From contig JAIBDT010000001.1 of assembly GCA_024686085.1 (NCBI GenBank), positions 62,001 to 126,000 on the forward strand: a stretch of 64,000 bases of DNA, written 5' to 3'. Source of the stretch: Loktanella sp. (GTDB lineage: Bacteria; Pseudomonadota; Alphaproteobacteria; Rhodobacterales; Rhodobacteraceae). Numbering within the stretch: the first letter of the stretch is position 1; every line of letters starts with the position of its first letter. This document shows, in pieces, positions 1-9,520 of this stretch. The notes beneath the pieces are model-generated. The model did no database searches, was not told where the DNA came from, and was given only the letters and a program-made list of their open reading frames with translations. Both the position numbers and the translations under genes were made by a program.

Positions 1-1176
1 GCAGGTGGCGTCGAGCAGGGCCGCGCCCTGAGCGATGACGAGCAGGCGACACTTGTCCTTGAAAAGATTGCTGATGCTCCGAAGCTTGGCACGGGTCTGG
101 GCATCATGGCGCTGTTGCTGGGCATGATGTTCGCCTTGGCACGTGGTGTCGCCCCGAGTGCGGATCATACGCCGTTGATTGTTGGGATCATGGGAATCTT
201 AATGATGCTGGCGGTGGACGCGCTGTTTGTCAGTGCGGTTACAACCCCCGGTACGACCTTTATGCTGATCCTGATCCCGTTGTTGGTTATTGGGTATGGC
301 GCACGCAAAGCGGTGACAATGCTGGGGCGCAACGAGATTTTGCGCGTCGTATTCCCGCCGCTGGTCCTGATCGTCGCCGTTCTTGGGTCAATTATGGGAG
401 GGGTCACCAACCCAACGCCTGCCGCTGCTTTGGGTGCAGGTGGTGCGATTTTGCTGGCAACATACCGCAAGCTGAAAGACGAGCGCCGTTCTGGCAAAAT
501 GGTGGTCTATACGGCCCTGTCGATTGCCGTGATGCTGATCGTTGGTATCAACTTTGACATGCGCATGGGCCAAGAGAACGTCCTGATGGAAAACCGCATC
601 GCGTTCCTCGTTGCGTTGGGTTGTTTCTTATTCGCAATGTTTGGTCTGTTGTGGTCATGCTGGACCTTGTTCTTGGGCGGTGTTCTGTCGCCGGTAGTCC
701 GTGAAACGGCGAAAGTCACATCAATGGTCTTCACCATTTTGATCGGGTCTCAATTGTTGAACCTTGTACTTATATCATTTGGTGGCGAGCATTACATCCA
801 GCAGTTCCTGCGTTCTTTCGATAACGAATGGACCGTCTTCTTGTTGGTCATGCTTGTGCTGTTTATCTTGGGTTTTGTTTTGGACTTCCTCGAGATCATC
901 TACATCGTGATCCCGATTGTCGGCCCTGTGATTTATGGCGGGACGTTTGATCCAAAGTGGGTCACTATCATGATCGCCGTAAACTTACAGACATCATTCT
1001 TGACCCCGCCATTTGGCTTTGCTCTGTTCTACCTACGTGGTGTCGCCCCAAAGGAAATCACCACGGGTCAGATTTATCGGGGCGTTTTGCCGTTCATTGG
1101 AATTCAGGTTGCTGGCTTATTGCTGCTTGCCCTTGTTCCAGGCTTTGTGACAATCCTGCCGAATTTGTTGAACTAA
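1..1176 (+). CDS. TRAP transporter large permease subunit (DctM family), 3' part
   Basis: The reading frame is open from base 1, so the gene starts before the window; only the C-terminal ~391 residues are present. The product is almost entirely hydrophobic, with many membrane spans including segments around 200-350 and 830-1000. The motif NPTPAAALGAGGA and the end region with NLQTSFLTPPFGFALFYLRG are typical of the DctM membrane subunit. Such subunits work with a small DctQ subunit and a periplasmic DctP binding protein to import organic anions or related solutes using a sodium or proton gradient. The substrate cannot be told from this half. The gene ends at a strong hairpin terminator. Confidence 0.93.
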   Translation, partial: AGGVEQGRALSDDEQATLVLEKIADAPKLGTGLGIMALLLGMMFALARGVAPSADHTPLIVGIMGILMMLAVDALFVSAVTTPGTTFMLILIPLLVIGYGARKAVTMLGRNEILRVVFPPLVLIVAVLGSIMGGVTNPTPAAALGAGGAILLATYRKLKDERRSGKMVVYTALSIAVMLIVGINFDMRMGQENVLMENRIAFLVALGCFLFAMFGLLWSCWTLFLGGVLSPVVRETAKVTSMVFTILIGSQLLNLVLISFGGEHYIQQFLRSFDNEWTVFLLVMLVLFILGFVLDFLEIIYIVIPIVGPVIYGGTFDPKWVTIMIAVNLQTSFLTPPFGFALFYLRGVAPKEITTGQIYRGVLPFIGIQVAGLLLLALVPGFVTILPNLLN

Positions 1177-1196
1177 GGCGAAGGCAACTTATTGAA

Positions 1197-1228
1197 AAGA
1201 AAGGGCAGCGATTTCGCTGCCCTTTCTT
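1197..1228. terminator. Bidirectional intrinsic terminator
   Basis: A perfect 14-bp stem (AAGAAAGGGCAGCG and its complement) closes on an ATTT loop, with A-rich and T-rich flanks on both sides. It lies between the convergent ends of the TRAP permease gene and bpt. The bpt stop codon (complement of 1227-1229) falls inside the right arm. Confidence 0.85.
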
Positions 1229-2054
1229 ATTTCTCATTTGCTGGTAGCCCATCTGGCAGTGATATCCTTGCGACCTGTTCCGCAATGGGCGGTGTCGACA
1301 AAGGATGCAGGGCCGCGTGATAGTCATCAGGCGAGCCGATTGGGGACCAAGTCCGGTCTTGGTAGACTTCGACACCCTTAAACTTCGCTTTATAGTCCAT
1401 CTTAGCACTGCCTGGCACCCAATAGCCCAGGTAGACGTAAGGCAGGCCAAGGCCACGTGCGATCTCAATATGATCAAGTATTATGTAAGTTCCAAGACTG
1501 TCTTTCTCGCGGGTTGGGTCAAAGAATGAATAGACCATTGATAGACCGTCATCGAGGACATCAGTCAGGCAAACAGCAGCCAACGCATTGTTGGGGCTGG
1601 GCGTCCGGTATTCGATCAATCGTGTGCGAATAGGCGTCTCTTCGACCATTGCTGCAAATTCGAACATGTCCATATCGGCCATCCCGCCTGTCGCGTGGCG
1701 ACCACCAAGATAGGTACGAAAAAGATCGTACTGTTCCTCTGTCGCCCAAGGAGACGTAGCGCGACGTTGCAGCGAGCCATTCTTTTTGCCGACACGTTTC
1801 TGGCTACGCGTGGGGGCAAAGTCACTGACTTTGATCCGCGCCGAAAGACACGCTGAACATTGCGCGCATGACGGCCGATAAAGGACGTTTTGTGAACGGC
1901 GAAACCCTTGCTTCGACAAGGAATCATTAAGCTGCGGGGCCGCTTCACCTTGCAACGCAGTAAAGAGCTTCCTTTCCATCCGGCCGTCGAGATAGGGGCA
2001 GGGTTGGGGAGCCGTCACATAGAACTGCGGAGCAATTGGAAGTGTGTGGCGCAT
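1227..2054 (-). CDS. bpt: Aspartate/glutamate leucyltransferase (Bpt family)
   Basis: 275 residues. The start [25 protein letters not shown] and the block [20 protein letters not shown] match the R-transferase/Bpt family, which moves leucine from Leu-tRNA to N-terminal Asp or Glu and so marks cytosolic proteins for ClpS/ClpAP degradation (N-end rule). The N-terminal cysteines (PCPYL, CAQCSAC) and the GNAT-like C-terminal part with [20 protein letters not shown] are characteristic. Length is normal for the family. It appears to be transcribed on its own and ends in the bidirectional terminator shared with the TRAP gene. Confidence 0.93.
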   Translation of the reverse strand: MRHTLPIAPQFYVTAPQPCPYLDGRMERKLFTALQGEAAPQLNDSLSKQGFRRSQNVLYRPSCAQCSACLSARIKVSDFAPTRSQKRVGKKNGSLQRRATSPWATEEQYDLFRTYLGGRHATGGMADMDMFEFAAMVEETPIRTRLIEYRTPSPNNALAAVCLTDVLDDGLSMVYSFFDPTREKDSLGTYIILDHIEIARGLGLPYVYLGYWVPGSAKMDYKAKFKGVEVYQDRTWSPIGSPDDYHAALHPLSTPPIAEQVARISLPDGLPANEK

Positions 2055-2126
2055 ACAAGTATCCCGATTAATTTATTAAAACTTAACCAACCGGACCCCA
2101 AAGGCAAACCCCTCATTTAAGGGGGG

Positions 2127-2579
2127 CTAGTGGCTCGGCCGGTTCAGCGCCGCGGTGCCAAGCAGGTGGTCGGTCAGGCCTTGTTTGCGCTCTGTGACGA
2201 TCATCATCAGGACTGACAATAATTGTAGCGGCGCGACTGCGACAGATACTGAATAGCCCATTGTATGTGCCAAAGCGGTCCCAGACTGCAGGCGAAGCCC
2301 ATCACGGTCACGCAATTCTAGCCCCATCATTCGCATGCCCCAAGTGGCAGATTTATTGGAGATGGTTAACCAACGGTAAATAAACCCGACGACGAGCATC
2401 AAAAAGGGAAAGAAAAACAAACCTGTAAAGGCTGTAAAAGGTAATACAACGACACAAAGCAAGCCTATCAAAACAACATCTATTCCCCAAGCGGCTGCTC
2501 TTTTGATTAAAACGCCTTCGTAAAAGGCGGGCATCGTCGCGGGGTCAGGAAGGCCAAGTTGCATTGTGTGGGCGGACAT
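2127..2579 (-). CDS. RDD family membrane protein
   Basis: 150 residues. The pattern is an N-terminal block (YEGVLIKRAAAWGIDVVLIG) in which the R...D pair of the RDD family is visible, then two hydrophobic hairpins around residues 30-70 and 105-125, and a C-terminal ERKQGLTDHLLGT, typical of RDD proteins. Their role is poorly defined; some members affect ion or osmotic tolerance. A small CCCCT/AGGGG stem at 2109-2124, just past the stop codon on the minus strand, could be a weak terminator. No clear operon partner. Confidence 0.85.
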   Translation of the reverse strand: MSAHTMQLGLPDPATMPAFYEGVLIKRAAAWGIDVVLIGLLCVVVLPFTAFTGLFFFPFLMLVVGFIYRWLTISNKSATWGMRMMGLELRDRDGLRLQSGTALAHTMGYSVSVAVAPLQLLSVLMMIVTERKQGLTDHLLGTAALNRPSH

Positions 2580-2659
2580 TGGATTAAGTGCTTTCGATAT
2601 GAGGGAAGGGCGGCGGCCCCATGTTTGGGGCCACTATAGGTGAACGGGCAAGGAAGTTT

Positions 2660-3109
2660 TTACGCGGGTTCGCTTGCTGCGTCATCGTCTTTCTGTTCGG
2701 GCGTTTTTGTTGCCCGATCGTCCATAAACTGGTCGAACTCAGCTTTGTCCTTTGCGTCCCGAAGGCGTTCCAAGAAGGCTTCAAAATTTGATTGCTCTTC
2801 TTCCAAGCGGCGCAGTGTTTCGGTCTTATAGGCATCAAATGCCGAATTACCTGAAGATGCGCCCATATGGCGGGCGGCATGACGGTGGCTGCGTTTGCTG
2901 CAAGATTTGCTAAACATGCGTTTACTCCAGATCATATAGGCCAAAAGGGCAAGGCCAACTGGCCAGACGAAGATGAAACCAAGGACCATAGCGGCGATCC
3001 ATGCGCCCTTACCGCGCTCGTCGAGCCAGCCTTCCGCACGGGCGAAAAAGCCAGGACGATTGTCGCTATAAGACATCGTAGATGTGGAAGTTTGTGAGGC
3101 GGTGTTCAT
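2660..3109 (-). CDS. DUF2852 domain membrane protein
   Basis: 149 residues. One or two hydrophobic segments (about residues 36-62, GAWIAAMVLGFIFVWPVGLAL) are followed by a basic Cys/His/Arg stretch and a C-terminal charged helix (FDAYKTETLRRLEEEQSNFEAFLERLRDAKDKAEFDQFMDDR). This layout, ending in the FDxYRxxxLRRLExEQxxF block, is the DUF2852 family common in Rhodobacterales and Rhizobiales. Function is unknown. A good ribosome site (AAGGAGCCC) precedes the ATG. The upstream 116 bp hold two clean inverted repeats, so it is probably separately regulated from the ybaK gene above it. Confidence 0.85.
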   Translation of the reverse strand: MNTASQTSTSTMSYSDNRPGFFARAEGWLDERGKGAWIAAMVLGFIFVWPVGLALLAYMIWSKRMFSKSCSKRSHRHAARHMGASSGNSAFDAYKTETLRRLEEEQSNFEAFLERLRDAKDKAEFDQFMDDRATKTPEQKDDDAASEPA

Positions 3110-3139
3110 TTTGGGCTCCTTAGATTTCGGTTCTTGTTT

Positions 3140-3158
3140 ATGTGAATGCTTTTCACAT
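3140..3158. promoter_or_regulatory. Inverted repeat upstream of the DUF2852 gene
   Basis: ATGTGAA-5 nt-TTCACAT, perfect 7-bp arms, 31 bp before the DUF2852 start. It resembles a CRP/FNR-type half-site pair (TGTGA/TCACA), but the spacer is 7 rather than 6, so the factor is not assigned. Confidence 0.45.
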
Positions 3159-3199
3159 TACCGATATTGGGGGTTTGCCCGCTTTGCACAAGTGCTAAT

Positions 3200-3220
3200 G
3201 TAAATGTATCTTACATTTAC
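3200..3220. promoter_or_regulatory. 21-bp AT-rich inverted repeat
   Basis: GTAAATGTA-TCT-TACATTTAC, perfect 9-bp arms around a 3-nt centre. It lies 5 bp past the ybaK stop and about 90 bp upstream of the DUF2852 start. The AT-rich palindrome is more like a dimeric repressor site than a terminator. The regulator is unknown. Confidence 0.45.
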
Positions 3221-3225
3221 TTTTA

Positions 3226-3696
3226 TTATGCTTTAAATTCAGCAGGTTGCGATTCTGATATTTTCAGTAAATCATCTGGGCCAATAGCGAAAATATGGCG
3301 CGGGGTGCCCGCAGCGGCGTAAAGGATGCCGAATCTTTGCAAGTCGACGTCGAAAAAGCTTTTGATCGGATTCACATGGCCAATGGGTGCTATACTGCCG
3401 ATCGCAAAGCCCGTCGTGTCACGCACAACACCTGGATGAGCGCGTGTAAGGGGCTCACCCGCTAGTGCAGATGCTCTATCAGCATCAACTTGATTGCCAC
3501 CTGCCGTAATGAAAAGAAACAAATCGCCGCTGACCGAACCAGCAAAGATGATTGACTTAGCGATCTGATCTATTTCACAACTCGCGACCTCTGCAGCTTG
3601 TTCAGCTGTACGCGTCTCAGACGGCATCTCTAACGCAATTGTCCCCATTTGCGCCGCAGTAAGGGCGTCCATGACGCGTTGCAGACTTTTGCTCAT
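3226..3696 (-). CDS. YbaK/EbsC family aminoacyl-tRNA deacylase
   Basis: 156 residues from the ATG at 3696, chosen because the conserved protein begins MSKSLQRVMDAL and an AGGGAC ribosome site lies just upstream; the open frame continues 29 codons further with non-conserved sequence. The fold-defining block (QIAKSIIFAGSVSGDLFLFITAGGNQVD, then FAIGSIAPIGH) fits the YbaK/ProX group, which hydrolyses mischarged tRNAs such as Ala- or Cys-tRNA(Pro). Transcribed divergently from glnE. Confidence 0.88.
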   Translation of the reverse strand: MSKSLQRVMDALTAAQMGTIALEMPSETRTAEQAAEVASCEIDQIAKSIIFAGSVSGDLFLFITAGGNQVDADRASALAGEPLTRAHPGVVRDTTGFAIGSIAPIGHVNPIKSFFDVDLQRFGILYAAAGTPRHIFAIGPDDLLKISESQPAEFKA

Positions 3697-3783
3697 TGAT
3701 AAGTTGTCCCTTTCGTTACTTTTCAGAAGCGTATGATGCGAGTTCAGATTGACCAACCCGTCCCACCGCCACACAGTAAGCAC

Positions 3784-6546
3784 ATGAGTTTTAACACACG
3801 CCTAAGTCGCGCCCCTAATCCGTACGACCTTGAAATTGGTCAAGATGCTTTGTCGCATGTGCCAGCGCTTGATCCTGTGCTTGCGCCTTTGCTGATCGGC
3901 GCTGCGGGGTGTAGTCCATATTTGTCGGGGTTGATCGGGCGTGAAGGGGCATGGCTGTCTCATGCATTGCATGACCCAGAAACAGCCATTGCCAAGGTTT
4001 TCGCGGCGCTGCCCAGTATTGCCTTGGATGGTCTGCCAGACGCCTTGCGAGAGGCAAAGCGGCGGATCGCGTTGTTAACTGGTCTTGCGGATCTCGGCGG
4101 GATTTGGCCACTAGAGGTCGTAACCCAAGTCCTTACAGATTTTGCAGACCTGTCGGTTGACATCACGATAAAAGCATTGATTGCCGCCGAAATCAAACGT
4201 GGCAAGTTGCCGGGGATGGGTGGTGATGATGTCGCAACCGCAGGCGGCTACTTTGTTTTGGCAATGGGGAAGATGGGCGCGGGAGAGTTGAACTATTCGT
4301 CCGATATCGATCTGATTTGTTTGTTCGACGAGACCCGCTTTGACCCCGAAGATTATCATGATGCCCGCGCCAGCTTTATCCGCATCACCCGCAAGATGGC
4401 AGCGATTTTGTCTGATGTCGCGGCAGGCGGCTATGTGTTTCGTACGGACTTACGTTTGCGCCCCGATCCCAATTCGACACCGGTTTGTATTTCGACTGAG
4501 ATGGCAGAACGTTATTATGAAAGCGTAGGACGCACATGGGAACGGGCTGCATTTATTAAAGCGCGCGCCTGTGCGGGCGACATTGCGGCAGGTGAGCGAT
4601 TTATTAAGACGCTACGGCCGTTTGTATGGCGCAAGCACCTCGATTTCGCGGCCATTCAAGATGCCCATGACATGCGGCTGCGGATCAGGGACCATAAGGG
4701 GTTGGGCGGCAAGTTGGTCCTTGAGGGACATAATATGAAACTCGGTCGCGGTGGTATCCGCGAGATCGAGTTTTTCACTCAGACCCGCCAGTTGATTGCC
4801 GGCGGTCGTGACCCAAGTTTGCGCGAACGTCGCACGCAAGATGGATTGGCCGCAATTGCTGGGGCAGGGTGGGTGCCGGAAGAATCTGCGGCAAAACTTT
4901 ATGATCATTACCGTTTTCACCGTGAGGTTGAACATCGTTTGCAGATGATCAACGACGCACAGACCCATACGTTACCAAAATCAGAAGAAGGGTTTGATCG
5001 GTTGGCCGCATTTATGGGCCGCGATGTGGCAGGTCTTCGTGATGAACTGCGCAGCCGTCTTGAAGATGTTCACGAAATTACTGAAGGCTTCTTTGCGCCA
5101 GACGCCCCTAAAGAATTATCCGATGACTGGGGCCAAGAGATCACATCGCGATGGCAAACTTATCCTGCGCTGCGGTCTGATCGCGCCGAAGAGATTTTCA
5201 AGCGCATCAGGCCCGAGATTATGACCCGCCTGAAAGATGCCGCCAAACCTGAAGAGGCCCTCCTGCAATTTGACGGTTTTTTGCGTGGTTTGCCTGCGGG
5301 CGTGCAGTTGTTCTCGCTGTTCGAAGCCAATCCGCAGCTAACCCAGTTGATTGTTGATATTGCCGCCACCGCGCCCGCACTTGCACAGTACCTGTCGCGC
5401 AATGCAGCTGTTCTGGACGCGGTCATTGGCGGATCATTCTTTGATGAATGGCCTGGTCCAGAGGACCTGACATCGCGGCTGTCCAAAGTTCTCGCAGACT
5501 GTGCAGATTATGAGGCTGCCTTGTTGGCATCTCGTGTTTGGGCGAAGGAATGGCATTTCCGCATCGGTGTGCATCATCTGCGCGGCTTGATCGATGCGGA
5601 TACCAGCGGTGTTCAATATGCAGATTTGGCAGATGCCGTTGTAGCTGCAATGTGGCCCGTCGTGGTTGACGAATTTGCTCGCAAGCATGGCCCTTTGCCT
5701 GGTGTCGGTGCCGTAGTTCTAGGGATGGGCAGTTTGGGTGCCCAACGGTTGAATGGGTTTTCTGACCTCGATTTGATTATGATTTATGACGCAGATGGGG
5801 TGGAAACGTCAGACGGACCTCGTCCGTTGATGACCCGCATGTATTACGCACGCTTGACCCAAGCTTTGGTGACAGCTTTAACTGCACCGATGGCTGAGGG
5901 GCGTCTTTACGAAGTCGATATGCGATTGCGCCCTTCGGGCCGTGCGGGCCCTGTCGCCACATCAATCGAAGCTTTTAAGGCCTATCAGCAAGATGAGGCG
6001 TGGACGTGGGAACATCTGGCGCTGACACGTGCTCGCGCAGTGGCAGGCGACGCTGGCTTGGCTGATCGAGTAGAACGGTTCCGTCGCGACCTGCTTATTG
6101 CCAAAAGCGAGGGCGCATCTGTGCTGAGAGATCTGGCAGACATGCGGGTGCGTATCGCTGAAGCCAAGCCGCCACAAGGCGATTGGGACGCCAAGATCGG
6201 TGCTGGTCGATTACAAGATACTGAGCTGATTTGTCAGGCAGCGGCGTTATTAGCAGGTAGCCCTGCTCGTGATGGAACATCACAATTGGCCGCAGGTGTC
6301 GCCAAAGGGTGGTTGGATGCCGCAGATGCGGGCGCAATTTCTGCCGCTGCAGGGCTTTTCTGGCGTATGCAGGCCGCAGCGCGCTTGTTGACGGGCGGAC
6401 CGCTTGCCCCCGAAGAGTTGGGGACAGGTGGGCGCAACTTAATTCTGCGCGAGACCGGTTTTGAAACAATGGAAGAGCTACAAACGGCTATGAGCGATTT
6501 GGCACGTGATGTTGACGCAGTCATCAGTCGGAAATTGCGGGAATAG
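3784..6546 (+). CDS. glnE: Bifunctional glutamine synthetase adenylyltransferase/adenylyl-removing enzyme
   Basis: 920 residues from ATG 3784. The open frame allows an earlier ATG at 3733, but MSFNTRLSRAPNPYD matches the usual family start. Two nucleotidyltransferase domains are visible: the N-terminal removase with GELNYSSDIDLICLFDE (about residue 165) and the C-terminal transferase with LNGFSDLDLIMIYD (about 660), each followed by helical GlnD-UR-like regions. The enzyme adds AMP to glutamine synthetase when nitrogen is plentiful and removes it when nitrogen is scarce, under PII control. Length is close to the family norm. The next gene starts 6 bp downstream. Confidence 0.96.
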   Translation: MSFNTRLSRAPNPYDLEIGQDALSHVPALDPVLAPLLIGAAGCSPYLSGLIGREGAWLSHALHDPETAIAKVFAALPSIALDGLPDALREAKRRIALLTGLADLGGIWPLEVVTQVLTDFADLSVDITIKALIAAEIKRGKLPGMGGDDVATAGGYFVLAMGKMGAGELNYSSDIDLICLFDETRFDPEDYHDARASFIRITRKMAAILSDVAAGGYVFRTDLRLRPDPNSTPVCISTEMAERYYESVGRTWERAAFIKARACAGDIAAGERFIKTLRPFVWRKHLDFAAIQDAHDMRLRIRDHKGLGGKLVLEGHNMKLGRGGIREIEFFTQTRQLIAGGRDPSLRERRTQDGLAAIAGAGWVPEESAAKLYDHYRFHREVEHRLQMINDAQTHTLPKSEEGFDRLAAFMGRDVAGLRDELRSRLEDVHEITEGFFAPDAPKELSDDWGQEITSRWQTYPALRSDRAEEIFKRIRPEIMTRLKDAAKPEEALLQFDGFLRGLPAGVQLFSLFEANPQLTQLIVDIAATAPALAQYLSRNAAVLDAVIGGSFFDEWPGPEDLTSRLSKVLADCADYEAALLASRVWAKEWHFRIGVHHLRGLIDADTSGVQYADLADAVVAAMWPVVVDEFARKHGPLPGVGAVVLGMGSLGAQRLNGFSDLDLIMIYDADGVETSDGPRPLMTRMYYARLTQALVTALTAPMAEGRLYEVDMRLRPSGRAGPVATSIEAFKAYQQDEAWTWEHLALTRARAVAGDAGLADRVERFRRDLLIAKSEGASVLRDLADMRVRIAEAKPPQGDWDAKIGAGRLQDTELICQAAALLAGSPARDGTSQLAAGVAKGWLDAADAGAISAAAGLFWRMQAAARLLTGGPLAPEELGTGGRNLILRETGFETMEELQTAMSDLARDVDAVISRKLRE

Positions 6547-6552
6547 GAACAA

Positions 6553-6828
6553 ATGGCGAAATCAGGTGATCCGAATGACCCCAAAGGGTTGATTTACGAG
6601 TCTTTCCGCATCGACGGCATTTTACCATCGGAATGCCGCACGATCTTTTTGGATTGGGCGCTGTCAATGCCGGTAGGTGTAAATACATCTACGGCGGTCA
6701 CTGCGTTGTTGGACACTTACGTCGATCAACCGCCTGATCATCCTATGAAGAAGACCCTCAAGGATGCGCTGAAGGCATCGGGTCCAGCCAAGCGGCGCGG
6801 TGGCCGCGCCGCTCGGGTTGCGGATTAA
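6553..6828 (+). CDS. Small conserved protein, function unknown
   Basis: 91 residues. It starts 6 bp after glnE with GGAA near the ATG, so it is probably cotranscribed. The body (LIYESFRIDGILPSECRTIFLDWALSMP) is compact and mixed helical; the tail is basic (AKRRGGRAARVAD). I do not recognise a named domain. Similar short proteins are, to my memory, found beside glnE in other Rhodobacteraceae. Its stop overlaps the eda stop from the other strand. Confidence 0.75.
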   Translation: MAKSGDPNDPKGLIYESFRIDGILPSECRTIFLDWALSMPVGVNTSTAVTALLDTYVDQPPDHPMKKTLKDALKASGPAKRRGGRAARVAD

Positions 6829-7466
6829 CGCGGCAGTTTCGCGGCCTCGGCTGCCAGCGCTGTGATGCCGTCCCAATCGCCAGCGGCCACAAGATTTGCG
6901 GGGGCGACCCAAGAGCCGCCAACACAAAGCGTGTTGGACAACGACAGGTAATCATTTGCATTTTTGAGGCTCACGCCGCCAGTTGGGCAAAAGCTGATCT
7001 GCGGCAATGGTGCGCCGATAGCCTTGAGCGCGGGTGCGCCGCCGTTTGCTTCCGCTGGAAAAAACTTCTGCACGGTATAGCCGCGCTCGAGCAGGCGCAT
7101 GGCTTCGGTAGAGGTCGCAATACCGGGCAAGAGGGGCAGGTCGTTGGCTTCACAGGCGTCAAGCAGCAGATCCGTTGCACCTGGTGAAACGCCAAACGTA
7201 GCGCCCGCAGCCTTGGCATCTTCAACGTCTTTTGGGGTCAGCAATGTGCCGGCACCGACAATACCGCCTGAAACGGTTGCCATTTCGCGGATTACGTCAA
7301 GGGCCGCAGCGGTGCGCAATGTCACTTCGAGAACGGGCAGGCCCCCTTTGACCAACGCGCGCGCGAGGTCAGCCGCTTTGCTTGCGTCATCGACGACGAG
7401 AACGGGAATGACGGGGGCCAAAAGGCAAAGTTCGCGGCTTCTGATAGAGGCTTCTTGTGGGGTCAT
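6825..7466 (-). CDS. eda: 2-dehydro-3-deoxyphosphogluconate (KDPG) aldolase
   Basis: 213 residues. Class I aldolase of the Entner-Doudoroff pathway, splitting KDPG into pyruvate and glyceraldehyde-3-phosphate. EVTLRT carries the catalytic Glu (residue 47), and KFFPAE carries the Schiff-base Lys (residue 134); GAGT, GVSPG and FCPTGG are the other family marks. It follows edd after 18 bp and is surely in the same transcript, controlled by the operator upstream of edd. Confidence 0.96.
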   Translation of the reverse strand: MTPQEASIRSRELCLLAPVIPVLVVDDASKAADLARALVKGGLPVLEVTLRTAAALDVIREMATVSGGIVGAGTLLTPKDVEDAKAAGATFGVSPGATDLLLDACEANDLPLLPGIATSTEAMRLLERGYTVQKFFPAEANGGAPALKAIGAPLPQISFCPTGGVSLKNANDYLSLSNTLCVGGSWVAPANLVAAGDWDGITALAAEAAKLPR

Positions 7467-7484
7467 GGTATTGATTCCTTGAGA

Positions 7485-9290
7485 TTAGATGCAGACGCCA
7501 GCGCCGTCAGAAGACAGCCCAACATTGTCGCGGAAGACTTGGAAGAGCTCGCGGCCGACGCCGTTCCCGTTGCCTTTGAGGTCTGGCGCGGCGGCTGTGC
7601 GCGTTGAGAGGTCCACGCCGATCACGTCAATGGTGCCTTTGGATGCGTCAAGGCGGATGATGTCACCGTCTTGGATGAATGCGAGTGGGCCACCGTTCGC
7701 GGCCTCTGGGCTGACGTGGATCGCGGAAGGCACTTTGCCCGATGCGCCAGACATGCGCCCGTCGGTGACGAGGGCCACTTTGAGACCGCGATCTTGCATG
7801 GTTGCAAGGATCGGTGTGAGGCTGTGCAGTTCTGGCATGCCGTTGGATTTTGGTCCTTGGAAGCGGACGACGACGACTGTGTCTTGTGCAAGTTCGCCTG
7901 CTTTAAACGCAGCTTTCACGGCTTCTTGAGTGTGGAAGATTTTAGCTGGCGCCTCGATAATGTGGCGCTCTTGGGCCACGGCGGAGGTTTTGATTACGCC
8001 GCGACCAAGGTTGCCTGCGAGTTGGGTCAGGCCGCCGTGATGGTTGAACGGGTCCGACACAGGGCGCAGGATTTTCTCGTTGAGGGATTTTGTGGTCCCT
8101 GCGGTGAATGCGATTTTGCCGTCGACGAGTTTGGGTTCTTGCGAGTATTGCGCAAGGCCTTTGCCCATGACGGTTTCGACGTCGTCGTGAAGTAGGCCCG
8201 CGTTCAAGAGTTCACCGATCATGTAGCCCAGACCGCCAGCAGCGTGGAAGTGGTTCACGTCAGCAAGGCCGTTTGGATAGACTTTCGCCATGAGCGGCAC
8301 GGCTTCGGAAAGGTCAGAGAAGTCCTCGAGGTCGATGATCACGCCAGCGGCGCGGGCCATTGCGGGCAGGTGGAGGACAAGGTTTGTCGAGCCGCCTGTC
8401 GCCATCAGACCGACAAGACCGTTCACGAATGCCTTTTCGGACAGTATTTCAGAGGTCGGGCGGAAGGTCTGTCCGAGGGCGGTGTTACCAAGCACTTGCT
8501 CGGTGCCGCGGATGGTGAGCGCATCGCGCATACCGCTGTCCGGGTTCACAAAGGACGAGCCGGGCAGGTGCATGCCCATGAATTCCATCAACATCTGGTT
8601 GGTATTGGCTGTGCCGTAGAAGGTGCAGGTGCCTGAGCCGTGATAGGAAGCCATCTCGGCGGCCATCAGTTCTTCGCGGCCCACTTCGCCCGTAGCGAAC
8701 AATTGGCGCACTTTGGCTTTTTCATCGTTGGGCAGGCCAGACGTCATCGGACCAGCGGGTAAGAAGATCGAGGGGATATAGCCGAACGTGGCTGCCGCGA
8801 TAATCAAACCGGGGACGATTTTGTCACAAACGCCGAGGTAAATTGCGGCATCAAATACGTTATGAGACAAACCGATGCCTGCAGCCATAGCGATGATGTC
8901 GCGCGAAAACAGCGAGAGCTCCATGCCCGTCTGGCCTTGGGTCACACCGTCACACATGGCGGGCACGCCGCCTGCGACCTGCACGGTGCCACCAGCGGCG
9001 CGGGCCGCTTTTCGGATAATATCGGGGTAGTGTTCGAATGGCTGATGGGCAGAGAGCATGTCGTTATAGGCGGTTACGATGCCGATGTTTGGTTGTTGGG
9101 TTGTCGCCAACACGCCTTTGTCTTGGCCCATCGCGGCATAAGCATGGGCTTGGTTGCCACACGTCAAGTGCGCGCGACGTGGGCCTTCGGCTGCGGCTGC
9201 GTTCATCCGATCTAGATAGTCCCCACGAGACTTCTCAGATCGCGCAACTATACGATCGGTGACTTGCTGAATTGTCTTATGAACAGCCAT
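7485..9290 (-). CDS. edd: Phosphogluconate dehydratase
   Basis: 601 residues. It dehydrates 6-phosphogluconate to KDPG, the first step special to the Entner-Doudoroff route. IlvD/Edd family features are clear: [45 protein letters not shown] with iron-sulfur ligand cysteines, and [22 protein letters not shown] near the C-terminus. An AAGGAG ribosome site lies 8 bp before the ATG. It is first in an edd-eda operon with a LacI-type palindrome 40 bp upstream. Confidence 0.97.
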   Translation of the reverse strand: MAVHKTIQQVTDRIVARSEKSRGDYLDRMNAAAAEGPRRAHLTCGNQAHAYAAMGQDKGVLATTQQPNIGIVTAYNDMLSAHQPFEHYPDIIRKAARAAGGTVQVAGGVPAMCDGVTQGQTGMELSLFSRDIIAMAAGIGLSHNVFDAAIYLGVCDKIVPGLIIAAATFGYIPSIFLPAGPMTSGLPNDEKAKVRQLFATGEVGREELMAAEMASYHGSGTCTFYGTANTNQMLMEFMGMHLPGSSFVNPDSGMRDALTIRGTEQVLGNTALGQTFRPTSEILSEKAFVNGLVGLMATGGSTNLVLHLPAMARAAGVIIDLEDFSDLSEAVPLMAKVYPNGLADVNHFHAAGGLGYMIGELLNAGLLHDDVETVMGKGLAQYSQEPKLVDGKIAFTAGTTKSLNEKILRPVSDPFNHHGGLTQLAGNLGRGVIKTSAVAQERHIIEAPAKIFHTQEAVKAAFKAGELAQDTVVVVRFQGPKSNGMPELHSLTPILATMQDRGLKVALVTDGRMSGASGKVPSAIHVSPEAANGGPLAFIQDGDIIRLDASKGTIDVIGVDLSTRTAAAPDLKGNGNGVGRELFQVFRDNVGLSSDGAGVCI

Positions 9291-9329
9291 TTTGATGCTC
9301 CTTCAAAGTGTTGCGCTGTCTTAGCATGA

Positions 9330-9347
9330 CTTGTTAGCGCTAACAAG
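9330..9347. promoter_or_regulatory. LacI-family operator upstream of edd-eda
   Basis: CTTGTTAGCGCTAACAAG is a perfect 18-bp palindrome with the central GCGC and TGTTAnCGnTAACA-like pattern of LacI/GalR regulators (GntR- and CcpA-like sites). It lies 40 bp upstream of the edd ATG. No LacI-family gene is in the window, so the repressor must be encoded elsewhere. Sugar-acid or glucose control of the operon is the natural inference. Confidence 0.8.
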
Positions 9348-9520
9348 GTGAGAGGCCCCGTTGACCTGCGACTATTTAACAACGTTTTTCAAGGCGGATC
9401 GTAATGCCCCCGCAATCGCCGCATTTCACCACATTTATGCCCAATTCTCTTGGTTAATGATTTGTGAAGCCCGTTCGGGATGATGTCAAAAAAGACAGAT
9501 AAAAGTCTAGAGGTGACGAT

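Noticed and set aside
3200-3220. PpsR/CrtJ photosynthesis-repressor site (TGT-N12-ACA)
   Set aside because: The spacing here is TGT-N11-ACA and no photosynthesis genes are near.
7671-8195. 174-codon plus-strand open frame inside edd
   Set aside because: Antisense shadow of a highly conserved enzyme gene with no start signal.
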